DNA of 64,000 nucleotides, from assembly GCA_013146195.2 (NCBI GenBank), contig CM028379.1:162098437-162162436 (forward strand). Reading direction: 5' to 3'. This document shows, piece by piece, positions 60,901-64,000 of this stretch. The translations under genes and the position numbers were made by a program. The notes beneath the pieces were generated by a model. The model was not told the DNA's origin. It saw only the letters and a list, made by a program, of their open reading frames with translations, and did no database searches. The stretch comes from Codonopsis lanceolata. Lineage: Eukaryota; Streptophyta; Magnoliopsida; Asterales; Campanulaceae. Numbering within the stretch: position 1 is the stretch's first letter; each line of letters starts with the position of its first letter.

Positions 60901-62864
60901 CTATCCTTAACCAACTACGTTGGCAAATTCTGATCCCTAAACTCCCTGCATCCAGCTCCCTTAAAATGCTCCTGAAGACTGCAAAAGGACGGTGCATTGA
61001 GTACCCTGATAGAAACCAATCATATCTGCAATCGAGGGTGACAAACTGGCGACTTATCTAGAATCTCAAATAAGCTAAAAGCATAATGCAAAAGTAGGTG
61101 ATTATGTGCGCTGCTGCCTGTAAAGAACACTAATAAGTGAGGAAAGAGCCTTCTAAGGCCCAGTATCCTTATTCCTCCAGATACTACATAAAATTATCTT
61201 ACTATAACGTCTTAACTGACCGGATTTGAAGCCTGTCACCTGCTTATAAGGTGTTGATATTTGATCAATTATTCTAGATTCATAAATTATGACGTATAAG
61301 ATACTCTGCTTAGAAGTATCATTTGGTGAGGTGGGAAAGGGTTTGTGATAGTGTGAAAAATGGAGGCTTGGGTATTAAAAATCTGATGTTCTGTAACTTG
61401 GCTACTCTGGGGAAGTGGGTTTGGAGATTCGTTGTGGATAGGAATGCTTTGTGGAGGAGAGTGGTGGTGAGCTTGCATGGTGAGGGGAGTGGTTTCCGAA
61501 CGAAAATCCTTCTTGTTTTGAGGTGGGGGTCTGGAAAGGTAAGAAAGGGTTGGGTTCTTTTTGAGAGACATCTCATTCGAGGTTGGTAATGGGGCCAAAA
61601 GTTAGATTTTGGAAAGATAAATGGTGTGCCGATACAGAGTTGTGAAGATCTTTTCTTGCCTTGTTTAATTTAGCTTTAGAGAAAGATTGCTTAGTAAATT
61701 CTATTTTGTATATAGAGGACGGGCAAGTGACTTGGTACCCCATGTTTCGGAGAAATCTTCAAGATTGGGAGATGGACTCTTGCCTGCAGTTTTTTTGTCA
61801 AGTTATATTCTTAACTTGTGGGTCAGTGGAAGGATAGGGTGGTGTGGGCGGGTTCTAAGAGCAATACTTTTTTGTTAGATCCTATTATTACATTTTATCC
61901 AACAGAGAGGATTGTGCTTCCTTGGAAAATTATTTGGAAAGTAAAGCTCCTAGTAGAATGTTGTTTTTCGCGTGGGAAGCTACAAGAGAAGCCATACTTA
62001 CAGGAGATAATTTGCGGAAGTGCCATTTGATCTATGTTAATTGGTGTTTCATGTGCAAAGGGTGTGATGAAAGTGTGAACCACTTGTTGCTCCATTGCCC
62101 GATTGTGACAATTCTTTGGAATAAGCTATTTAGACCTTTTATTGCATGGGTGATGCCGAGATAGGTGAAAGAACTCCTTATGAGCTCGTCGATGTATATG
62201 GCAGGCAGTCCCGCTGGGTATTTGTTGGACCATATGGAGGGAAAGAAATAGAAGGGTGTTTGAGAATGACGAGAGGACGGCGGTGGACATGTTGAAGAAT
62301 GAGCTGCTACGCACTTTACATTTTTGGCTTTACATTTTTGGTGTGCTGAGGATACTAATACCTCCCATAATCATAATTATTCTTTTGTCGATCTTGTTAA
62401 TAGCTTTTCTTTAGATTAGTCCTTCTATGTATATTTCTAGTGTACAAGGACATGTCACCTGGTTTGACGCTTTGGTATATAATATTTTACTTACCAAAAA
62501 AAAGAGAAGATATCTCTTTGTTCAAGTAAATACATCCCATTCAAAAATGTTAATCAAATGCCATTTTATTTTCATATATCCTCTTACAGAAAGTATTCTT
62601 ATGCCTTTCTTCTGATTTTTCTAGCTCTTTGAGCTGGTCTTTGAACATAACTGGCAGTGCGAAATAGTGTTTGTTGGGTTAATACTTTTCCCATTTCTTT
62701 AATCGTGATACTTATGTACTTGCACATTTTTTGTATGTCTTCACATTGACGAAGTAGTAACCAAATGAGGCTGCTTCTTCTTTTAGGCATACTCTGTGGG
62801 GAGGGCTTTGACTCAGAAGCTAAAGGAACTTATACCGAGGCAAATGTTTAAAGTACCAATCCAA
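12918..62864 (+). CDS. LEPA: Chloroplastic LepA/EF4-type GTPase (translation factor GUF1 homolog), 19 exons, 3' end outside window
   Basis: Spliced gene encoding 639 residues here. Exons: 12918-13241, 13426-13602, 14579-14665, 25657-25713, 36115-36180, 37514-37576, 38437-38481, 38627-38727, 40399-40495, 40609-40680, 52829-52983, 53085-53142, 54261-54341, 54436-54522, 58017-58088, 58184-58318, 58464-58537, 59840-59927, 62787-62864. Residues 1-108 are a Ser/Thr/Pro/Arg-rich chloroplast transit region. The GTPase domain shows G1 AHIDHGKST (121-129), G2 region ERERGIT (157-163), G3 DTPGH (186-190), G4 NKID (240-243) and G5 SAK (271-273). EF-Tu domain 2, EF-G-like III and V segments follow. The LepA-specific C-terminal domain, about 70 residues in relatives, is not in the window. 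LepA proteins are ribosome-associated GTPases; in Arabidopsis the plastid form supports chloroplast translation. Coding bases are under 4% of the span. No stop or frameshift is seen, so the gene is probably active. Confidence 0.96.
13426..13602 (+). CDS. LEPA: cpLEPA exon 2 (G1 P-loop and G2)
   Basis: Codons 109-167, 177 bp, phase 0 at both ends, acceptor TGCAG and donor CAG|GTGTGC. Contains the P-loop AHIDHGKST and, after LLQVTGTV and [11 protein letters not shown], the switch I motif ERERGIT. These residues are diagnostic of the LepA/EF4 group of translational GTPases. Confidence 0.96.
13603..14578 (+). other. cpLEPA intron 2
   Basis: 976 bp, GT-AG. I see no recognisable transposon, RNA gene or tandem repeat here. 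Confidence 0.85.
14579..14665 (+). CDS. LEPA: cpLEPA exon 3 (G3 DTPGH)
   Basis: Codons 168-196, 87 bp, phase 0. Encodes AARMRY then [15 protein letters not shown], including the G3 motif DTPGH. Acceptor TTGCAG, donor GAG|GTATGC. The next intron is 11 kb and full of transposons. Confidence 0.96.
15041..15152 (+). mobile_element. Very short 5'-truncated LINE (3' tail only)
   Basis: 112 bp between a perfect 21-bp target duplication (15020-15040 and 15153-15173, containing GGCTAGGTGGCAGAG). The insert carries the family tail TACTCCTAGTGTACAAAGG, a weakened stem-loop (GCATCA...TGATAC) and TTACTTATCAAAAATAAAT. It is a dead-on-arrival copy of the LINE family found elsewhere in the gene. Confidence 0.92.
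15570..16130 (+). other. Intron 3 stretch, possibly a decayed LINE fragment
   Basis: On either side of the hAT MITE the + frame gives [10 protein letters not shown] and then [19 protein letters not shown], loosely like the WK(S/V)KAPSRVAFF segment of the LINE zf-RVT region. The match is too weak to be sure. Confidence 0.25.
15792..15950. mobile_element. hAT-type MITE, 159 bp
   Basis: Flanked by the perfect 8-bp duplication TCCATTCG (15784-15791, 15951-15958). Terminal inverted repeats are CAGTGGCGGATC / GCATCCGCCCCTG (reverse complement CAGGGGCGGATGC). Both the 8-bp duplication and the CAG...CTG ends fit hAT. Confidence 0.9.
16271..18096. mobile_element. Solo LTR-like element, 1.83 kb, TSD TTCCA
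   Basis: Starts TGTTGGTGATAAAACAC and ends GACAAGCTTATCA, with a perfect TTCCA duplication (16266-16270, 18097-18101) made from the Stowaway terminus. No retrotransposon protein domain inside; a foldback MITE is nested at 16905-17185. The GTGTCGAACCCACGAGGAAG segment is of a type common in plant LTRs. A LARD is the alternative. Confidence 0.75.
16905..17185. mobile_element. Foldback Mutator-type MITE, 281 bp
   Basis: Perfect 9-bp duplication AAATTAATA (16896-16904, 17186-17194). The two arms, each about 120 bp, are inverted copies starting GGCCAAATTACAAATTTCCC and ending GGGGGAAATTTGTAATATGG plus CC. Only a short loop separates them, so the RNA would fold into a long hairpin. Confidence 0.9.
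18344..20238 (-). pseudogene. Copia reverse transcriptase and RNase H
   Basis: RT begins about 20238, with [20 protein letters not shown] and [12 protein letters not shown], and breaks frame several times. The catalytic YVDD is intact at 19283-19294. RNase H follows ([31 protein letters not shown]) and ends [15 protein letters not shown] next to the polypurine tract. Confidence 0.88.
20338..20850 (-). pseudogene. Copia integrase core
   Basis: Reads [19 protein letters not shown], then [12 protein letters not shown] and [20 protein letters not shown], giving the D, D and E positions of the catalytic triad. Its frame differs from the neighbouring segments. Confidence 0.88.
20881..21559 (-). 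pseudogene. Copia protease and pre-integrase region
   Basis: Contains the aspartic protease motif [13 protein letters not shown], then [16 protein letters not shown] and, after a frame change, a GAG-pre-integrase zinc motif (HCRLGHPS...[10 protein letters not shown]). Confidence 0.85.
21565..22534 (-). pseudogene. Copia gag, frameshifted
   Basis: Start near 22534 ([20 protein letters not shown]), a frameshift between about 22300 and 22268, then a Gag body with [12 protein letters not shown] and QFLVG-like helical segments, a Gly/Arg-rich run and a zinc knuckle [17 protein letters not shown]-packaging role by family. Confidence 0.85.
23107..23163 (-). pseudogene. Extra copia internal remnant outside the 5' LTR
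   Basis: Directly outside the LTR, where host DNA is expected, lie a polypurine tract (reverse complement of CTCCCCCTC) and the last codons of copia RNase H ([12 protein letters not shown]). This is the order found at 18337-18392. It implies a once-tandem LTR-internal-LTR-internal arrangement, now truncated. Confidence 0.8.
23273..23680. other. Intron 3 stretch without recognisable features
   Basis: Contains a G run near 23458-23467. No open frame or repeat end that I can assign. Confidence 0.6.
23690..25612 (+). mobile_element. LINE (L1-type) with central deletion
   Basis: Left part resembles ORF1 ([19 protein letters not shown]...[11 protein letters not shown]; later KTFVEVF). It jumps without endonuclease or RT to the zf-RVT region at 24582-25004 ([19 protein letters not shown]) and 25040-25250 ([17 protein letters not shown]). 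The 3' end has the family stem-loop GCGTCA...TGATGC (25569-25587) and an A-tail. Stops throughout. Confidence 0.75.
25657..25713 (+). CDS. LEPA: cpLEPA exon 4, followed by a GC donor
   Basis: Codons 197-215 ([19 protein letters not shown]), 57 bp, acceptor TTGCAG. The family continues directly with [11 protein letters not shown], which is exon 5, so the exon must end at CAG 25711-25713. The intron then begins GCATGT, a GC donor. A nearby GT would break the frame. Confidence 0.93.
26245..28604 (-). pseudogene. Copia integrase-RT-RNase H remnant with YVND
   Basis: Integrase C-terminal part (28604-27762), RT (27714-27448, 27227-26415) and RNase H (26568-26245, ending [12 protein letters not shown]), in several frames. 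The RT active site reads YVND rather than YVDD (27213-27224), so a catalytic Asp is lost in addition to the frameshifts. Confidence 0.85.
28605..29078. other. Replaced leader/gag region of the copia element
   Basis: Between the integrase break and the primer site lie about 470 bp with no Gag similarity, including a GC-rich patch (CGCCGGCGCGTGAGG, about 28830). Probably leader sequence left after the deletion. Confidence 0.45.
29204..29461. mobile_element. Stowaway MITE in the 5' LTR of the copia element, 258 bp
   Basis: Ends CTCCCCGTCCCTAAATTATC and its inverted counterpart GATAATTTAGAGACGGAGGG plus AG, with TA on both sides (29202-29203, 29462-29463). Its absence from the other LTR (26077-26237) gives the empty site. 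Confidence 0.93.
29853..31773 (+). mobile_element. Non-autonomous LTR retrotransposon, 1.9 kb, TSD CCTTC
   Basis: Two direct repeats of about 490 bp (29853 to about 30343 and about 31283-31773) share dozens of blocks such as AAGCCAAAACATTATATTGA and TTGATAAACACTTTGTGTGT. Outer ends are TGATGC and GCATCA, flanked by CCTTC (29848-29852, 31774-31778). A primer-like TGGTATCATAGC lies at 30380-30391 and a purine-rich stretch precedes the second LTR. The 900-bp interior encodes no recognisable domain. LTR divergence is clearly higher than in the copia elements. Confidence 0.82.
30590..30725. repeat. About 30-bp imperfect tandem repeat in the LTR element interior
   Basis: Units such as CCAGTAAGTGCATCCAACTC and CCAATAAGTGCATCCAGTCC follow one another about five times. 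Confidence 0.7.
32001..35700 (+). mobile_element. LINE B, 5'- and 3'-truncated, split by LINE A
   Basis: The left part (32001-32097) gives RT residues [20 protein letters not shown]; the right part resumes at 34400 with [13 protein letters not shown], exactly the order seen in the intact LINE at 41368. RT, then zf-RVT fragments (34478-34849, 35210-35431, 35395-35649) follow with stops. The catalytic FADD is FAND here. The usual 3' stem-loop and tail are missing. Confidence 0.8.
32098..34393 (+). mobile_element. LINE A, 5'-truncated, nested in LINE B
   Basis: Starts in RT ([20 protein letters not shown]), passes [20 protein letters not shown] and [20 protein letters not shown], and ends with zf-RVT ([19 protein letters not shown]), stem-loop 34336-34354 and an A-run to 34393. 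AATGGT on both sides (32092-32097, 34394-34399) is a short target duplication. Frameshifts occur and RT reads FADN at 32730-32741, so it is inactive. Confidence 0.88.
36115..36180 (+). CDS. LEPA: cpLEPA exon 5
   Basis: Codons 216-237, 66 bp, phase 0, encoding [20 protein letters not shown] plus VP. Acceptor CTTGCAG, donor CCT|GTAAGT. It restores the LepA frame after the 10.4 kb intron 4. Confidence 0.96.
36788..36966. mobile_element. Stowaway MITE, 179 bp, intron 5
   Basis: CTCCCTCCGTTCCGGGCAAA at the left and its inverted copy TTTGCCCGGAACGGAGGGAG at the right, flanked by TA (36786-36787, 36967-36968). Arms stay complementary for about 30 bp. Intact copy of the element that is split at 16257-23270. 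Confidence 0.95.
37514..37576 (+). CDS. LEPA: cpLEPA exon 6 (G4 NKID)
   Basis: Codons 238-258, 63 bp, phase 0, encoding [20 protein letters not shown] plus E. NKID is the guanine-specificity motif. Acceptor TTGCAG, donor GAG|GTCAGT. Confidence 0.96.
37893..38160 (-). mobile_element. RTE-like LINE 3' fragment (probable), intron 6
   Basis: On the minus strand: [20 protein letters not shown] then VIGTKAKLS. The DDLA.D..EWR.RIHVAD pattern is typical of the C-terminal end of plant RTE-type LINE polyproteins. A second copy lies at 63205-63310. Confidence 0.5.
38437..38481 (+). CDS. LEPA: cpLEPA exon 7 (G5 SAK)
   Basis: Codons 259-273, 45 bp, phase 0, encoding [15 protein letters not shown] with the G5 motif SAK. 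Acceptor TGTAG, donor AAG|GTTAGT. Confidence 0.95.
38627..38727 (+). CDS. LEPA: cpLEPA exon 8
   Basis: Codons 274-306 plus two bases of 307, 101 bp. Encodes [20 protein letters not shown] then [10 protein letters not shown], the end of the GTPase domain and the linker to domain 2. The donor GATAG|GTATTG leaves phase 2, completed by exon 9. Confidence 0.95.
38930..39168. mobile_element. Foldback MITE, intron 8
   Basis: Left arm (TTTCAATGGTTACTTTGTCT...GATCGAAAATAAAAGGCT) and right arm (AGCCTTTTATTTTTGATCCA...AGTGACCATTGAAA) are inverted copies of about 85 bp. A TATATA tract borders it, so the exact ends and target duplication are unclear. Confidence 0.7.
39241..39285. repeat. CT/CA microsatellite
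   Basis: CTCTCTCT run followed by CACACACA, in intron 8. Confidence 0.9.
39427..39657 (-). other. Unrecognised 76-codon open frame in intron 8
   Basis: Minus strand, starts [12 protein letters not shown], ends with a hydrophobic segment ([20 protein letters not shown]). It could be one membrane-spanning helix. I do not recognise a family; it may be a decayed gene fragment or chance. Confidence 0.2.
39825..39909. repeat. TA/CA microsatellite
   Basis: ATATAC/ACACAC/ATATAT tracts in intron 8. Confidence 0.9.
39992..40060 (-). mobile_element. LINE 3' tail, truncated, minus strand
   Basis: Poly-T at the left, then TTGTAAGTAATAATATATAA and the stem-loop GCGTCA...TGACGC (40027-40045), i.e. the reverse of the family 3' end. 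The 5' truncation lies a few bases beyond the stem. Confidence 0.75.
40399..40495 (+). CDS. LEPA: cpLEPA exon 9 (domain 2)
   Basis: Codons 307-339, 97 bp. Begins with T that completes a Ser codon, then [17 protein letters not shown] and [13 protein letters not shown], the EF-Tu domain 2 beta-barrel. Acceptor ATGCAG, donor AAG|GTATTA. Confidence 0.95.
40609..40680 (+). CDS. LEPA: cpLEPA exon 10 (domain 2)
   Basis: Codons 340-363, 72 bp, phase 0, encoding [20 protein letters not shown] then YAGE. Acceptor CTGCAG, donor GAG|GTAGAT. The 12.1 kb intron 10 follows. Confidence 0.95.
41562..42339 (+). pseudogene. LINE C ORF1 remnant
   Basis: Acidic and Ser-rich reading frames, broken between frames near 41690 and 41960; the last part (41959-42339) reads [20 protein letters not shown] and ends with a basic Lys/Arg cluster ([15 protein letters not shown]). 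The stop at 42337-42339 is only 8 bp before the ORF2 ATG. Nucleic-acid binding by family. Confidence 0.65.
42348..43581 (+). pseudogene. LINE C ORF2, endonuclease part
   Basis: Begins [20 protein letters not shown], with CLQETKMG and IGGDFNVV, the APE-type endonuclease motifs. A frameshift falls at about 42780-42835, just after GGDFNVV. The second frame continues with [20 protein letters not shown] and SDHVPLL, and stops at 43579-43581. Confidence 0.88.
43636..46380 (+). pseudogene. LINE C ORF2, RT and zf-RVT part
   Basis: RT has [35 protein letters not shown] and an intact FADDTL (about 44404-44420). A stop at 44833-44835 and others follow. Two successive zf-RVT units occur, [20 protein letters not shown] (45566 on) and [20 protein letters not shown] (45955 on), where one is expected. 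Confidence 0.88.
47966..48522 (-). mobile_element. TRIM (terminal-repeat retrotransposon in miniature), 557 bp
   Basis: LTRs 47966-48163 and 48323-48522 (198 and 200 bp) share CCCGAAAGCCCG, CTACGTGTA, CCAACATTATC-type blocks and CCACATCGGG. Minus-strand LTR start is TGTAAGACCCCATCCCACAT. Primer site TGGTATCAAAGC (48309-48320) and polypurine tract AAGTGGGGGAGAT (48164-48176) flank a 159-bp interior with no protein. Target duplication CTATT (47961-47965, 48523-48527). Confidence 0.9.
49357..51099. other. Intron 10 stretch with decayed copia fragments
   Basis: About 49395-49680 resembles minus-strand copia gag followed by the RNase H end (TCAAGCTGGAGCATAGATGT, compare 18350 and 26250). 49680-51099 has no open frame or repeat end that I can assign. 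Confidence 0.45.
51108..51933. mobile_element. hAT-type non-autonomous element, 826 bp
   Basis: Perfect 8-bp duplication GTCTCCGA (51100-51107, 51934-51941). Terminal inverted repeats CATAGTTGTCAAAGGCGAGA and its partner at the right end (one mismatch). Subterminal regions are packed with GGCGCCT/AGGCGC words on both sides. The interior (about 51340-51780) contains a block related to the 190-bp module of the upstream array. Confidence 0.9.
52195..52442 (-). mobile_element. LINE 3' end, minus strand
   Basis: Reverse complement of the LINE family end: Ser/Asp-rich last codons ([11 protein letters not shown]), then TGTACATAGGACG, a decayed stem-loop and ATTACTTATCAAAAATAAA. Confidence 0.7.
52443..52828. 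other. Last part of intron 10, nothing recognised
   Basis: AT-rich, with a short GAGAGAGAG run near 52470. No feature supported beyond the 3' splice site. Confidence 0.7.
52829..52983 (+). CDS. LEPA: cpLEPA exon 11
   Basis: Codons 364-414 plus two bases of 415, 155 bp. Encodes [20 protein letters not shown], then a segment ending [13 protein letters not shown]. The donor CA|GTTATG is weak but is the only site that yields DQFNDLRE across the junction. Confidence 0.93.
53085..53142 (+). CDS. LEPA: cpLEPA exon 12
   Basis: Codons 415-434, 58 bp. Completes Gln 415, then [19 protein letters not shown], the start of the EF-G domain III-like segment. Acceptor TTGTAG, donor AAG|GTAACA. Confidence 0.95.
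53143..54260 (+). other. cpLEPA intron 12
   Basis: 1118 bp. Contains a T-run (53319-53331) followed by a possible retroposon body, and a short + strand match to the copia RNase H end plus polypurine tract near 53575-53632 (TCCAGCTTGAGGGGTAG). Otherwise unassigned. Confidence 0.45.
54261..54341 (+). CDS. LEPA: cpLEPA exon 13
   Basis: Codons 435-461, 81 bp, phase 0, encoding [20 protein letters not shown] then LHMEIVQ, one of the most conserved LepA stretches. Acceptor TTTCAG, donor CAG|GTCTGG. Confidence 0.96.
54436..54522 (+). CDS. LEPA: cpLEPA exon 14
   Basis: Codons 462-490, 87 bp, phase 0, encoding [20 protein letters not shown] then RVNSFHGDI. Acceptor ACACAG, donor ATT|GTAAGT. Confidence 0.95.
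55160..55473 (+). mobile_element. LINE zf-RVT fragment, intron 14
   Basis: Open frame with [20 protein letters not shown] then [16 protein letters not shown], preceded by [20 protein letters not shown]. The same segment as in LINE C (about 45350-45540). No 3' tail; truncated on both sides. Confidence 0.85.
55505..55746. mobile_element. Stowaway MITE, intron 14 (decayed left end)
   Basis: The right end ATTTAGGGACGGAGGGAG followed by TA is intact; the left end (GGACTCCTAAATTATTGTCC) is its degenerate inverted partner. Confidence 0.7.
55791..56054. mobile_element. Stowaway MITE, 264 bp, intron 14
   Basis: CTCCCTGTCCCAAAAACAGT at the left and TTTTTTGGGATGGAG at the right, flanked by TA (55789-55790, 56055-56056). 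Confidence 0.8.
56480..57512. repeat. Long inverted repeat, arms about 335 bp, intron 14
   Basis: Left arm (about 56480-56818) and right arm (about 57170-57512) are reverse complements with many shared blocks: GGCTTCATACCAAGGCAACC, GTTCTTGAGCATCAC, ATCCTCTTGAATTGAAA, TTGGACTCAGTTAAAT, GACTCCTGGGTTA. A smaller nested pair around TTATGCTTCGCCTTGAACCC (about 56935 and 57045) sits in the spacer. This may be two LTR-like elements in opposite orientation. The transcript would fold into a long hairpin. Confidence 0.75.
58017..58088 (+). CDS. LEPA: cpLEPA exon 15
   Basis: Codons 491-514, 72 bp, phase 0, encoding [20 protein letters not shown] then PYVK. Acceptor ATTAG, donor AAG|GTTGCT. Confidence 0.94.
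58184..58318 (+). CDS. LEPA: cpLEPA exon 16
   Basis: Codons 515-559, 135 bp, phase 0, beginning [20 protein letters not shown] and ending YELPLAE: the EF-G domain V-like segment. Acceptor TACAG, donor GAG|GTAGCC. Confidence 0.95.
58464..58537 (+). CDS. LEPA: cpLEPA exon 17
   Basis: Codons 560-583 plus two bases of 584, 74 bp, encoding [20 protein letters not shown] then YSFI. The donor TTGG|GTAACA leaves phase 2, completed by the G that opens exon 18. Confidence 0.94.
58935..59213 (+). mobile_element. LINE 3' end, intron 17
   Basis: + frame [20 protein letters not shown] then [20 protein letters not shown], a [10 protein letters not shown] end, TACTCCTAGTGTACAAGGAC, stem-loop GCGTCA...TGACGC (59151-59169) and an A-rich tail. 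Confidence 0.85.
59840..59927 (+). CDS. LEPA: cpLEPA exon 18
   Basis: Codons 584-613, 88 bp, completing Gly 584 and then [20 protein letters not shown] and LATIVHIDK. Acceptor CATCAG, donor AAG|GTACTT. Confidence 0.94.
59928..61310. other. Intron 18, first part
   Basis: About 60640-61240 may be a minus-strand retroposon: its left edge reads CAATAAAAGAGAACTTTTAT, and the reverse strand ends with an AATAAA-like signal. Not assigned with confidence. 59928-60640 shows nothing I recognise. Confidence 0.35.
61312..62500 (+). mobile_element. LINE 3' half fragment, intron 18
   Basis: Starts in the region after RT ([20 protein letters not shown]), then [52 protein letters not shown], ends [10 protein letters not shown], followed by stem-loop 62452-62470 (one arm mutated) and TTACCAAAAAAAA. 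Several stops. Confidence 0.88.
62787..62864 (+). CDS. LEPA: cpLEPA exon 19 (last one in window)
   Basis: Codons 614-639, 78 bp, phase 0, encoding [20 protein letters not shown] then FKVPIQ. Acceptor TTTTAG, donor CAA|GTAAGA. The family continues with a basic C-terminal domain; I did not find it in 62865-64000, so the gene runs off the window. Confidence 0.95.
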
Positions 62865-64000
62865 GTAAGAGTCTTCTCTTTCTCTAAATACTAGTGCACC
62901 AAGTACTGATTAGATATCAAATTAATGTCAAAATAGGCACTTCCTTTGTCGAGATGGTAAGTGGTGTTGTAATGTAGTTGCTACAGAAAATGTTTTGATG
63001 AGATCGTTTCTGTTGGTGGAAAACGATCTTGCTTGTAGTTGATCAGATTGGTCGAAATACTGCCTGAGGACTATCTGATGTAGTTCTGTTTACCGCCTAT
63101 TTTCTTTGTTCTTTTATTGCAATTTACATCTTTTGGCCTTCGAAATTTCTTGAATTGAGTAGAAAGTTATGTAACATGGACATCCATTTAAAAAAAGATA
63201 TAAATGATCTGTGTGTGATGACCTTGCTTTGGACCGAATTGAATGGCAGAAAAGGATTTCATGTAGCACCCAAGTGATTGGGAATAAGGCTAGGTTAAGT
63301 AGAAAAATCTTGAATTCAAGTCCTTCCAGATGTTCAATAATACAGCAAAAATGCCACACATTCGTATTTATATACATACTTTCTATTAGCATTTGCTTTC
63401 TCCTTTTCCAGATATTACATTCTAAATCTAGATTTTGACATCAAATCAACTTTAACGATCCTGAGTCACACATACGACTCATGTTAATCACCTCAAAATT
63501 TATTTCAAAATAATTAACCATACTGAGCAAATCAAACTAGCAGCAGTGAAAGATCTTTACAAATGAAGGGGCAATAAAACAAAAGGTTATATGTTTTGAA
63601 CTGAATGTGGAATAAGACTCCCTCACAACTCACGTGGTAGGAGACACTAACCCAACCTATGGACCCTTGGGACTTCTGAAATTATCCATGATGTGACTCT
63701 AGTGTGAAGTGTTGGGGGAACCTGAGGACAAGGGGACAATTCCAGCATGGTGACCTTAGGTGTTTACGTGAAAATAGTTGCCTTCGCAAACCAAAGGGGG
63801 CTCCCTTGGGTCACTAATCTACCGTGGCTAGGGCATCATCAATCTCCTTACGTTCTAAAGCATGTGAGGGCTTTATGAGGTGGTTATATTCACTAGAAAT
63901 ACCCTCATACTTGATTATAACGAAAGAGATCTTTCACTCGGACATTAGAATGTGGATTTTAAGAGCTCGTGTTGTGCTACTAAGAAGCATATGGATTTTT
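62865..64000 (+). other. cpLEPA intron 19 (start) with RTE-like fragment at 63205-63310
   Basis: Begins GTAAGA. At 63205-63310 the + strand reads DDLALDRIEWQKRISCSTQV, homologous to the minus-strand fragment at 37893-38160. From 63311 on I recognise nothing, and no LepA C-terminal exon. Confidence 0.6.

Overview
This is plant nuclear DNA. The only host gene I can support is a chloroplast-targeted LepA/EF4-type translation GTPase (GUF1 homolog, chloroplastic; cpLEPA), read on the + strand from an ATG at 12918. Nineteen exons can be joined in one open frame of 639 codons ending at 62864. All splice junctions are GT-AG except intron 4, which uses a GC donor. The C-terminal exon or exons lie beyond the window. 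The split, plastid-targeted nuclear gene and the TE classes point to a TE-rich flowering plant, probably a eudicot with a large genome; I cannot name the species.

Layout. 1-11063: AT-rich degenerate repeats with a Helitron-like 3' end at 11038-11063. They carry internal segmental duplications, inverted modules with TA tracts, a tRNA-type SINE, a solo LTR and a Pack-MULE-like element holding part of an RBR-type E3 ligase gene. 11308-12682: a second long-TIR Mutator-like element whose edge is only 235 bp from the start codon. 12918-62864: cpLEPA.

The coding sequence (1.9 kb) is spread over about 50 kb because introns 3, 4 and 10 have grown to 10-12 kb each by nested transposon insertion. Intron 3 holds a Stowaway MITE split by a 1.8 kb solo LTR and a 4.9 kb Ty1-copia element, plus LINEs. 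Intron 4 holds a deleted copia element, a non-autonomous LTR element and one LINE inserted inside another. Intron 10 holds a 2.7 kb solo LTR split by a nearly full-length LINE and a TRIM, then an hAT-type element. Introns 14, 17 and 18 hold further LINE fragments, Stowaway MITEs and a long inverted repeat.

In spite of this, every exon seen is open and all five GTPase motifs (G1-G5) are intact, so the gene looks functional. The copia elements lie antisense to the gene and most LINE copies lie sense. At least seven LINE copies share the same 3' stem-loop. I found no rRNA or intact tRNA gene, no CRISPR and no bacterial-type operon. I did not find a clearly new biological system; the most unusual items are the gene architecture with its GC-AG intron, the element with the captured E3 fragment, the SINE with multiplied B boxes and the nested elements dated by their target-site duplications.
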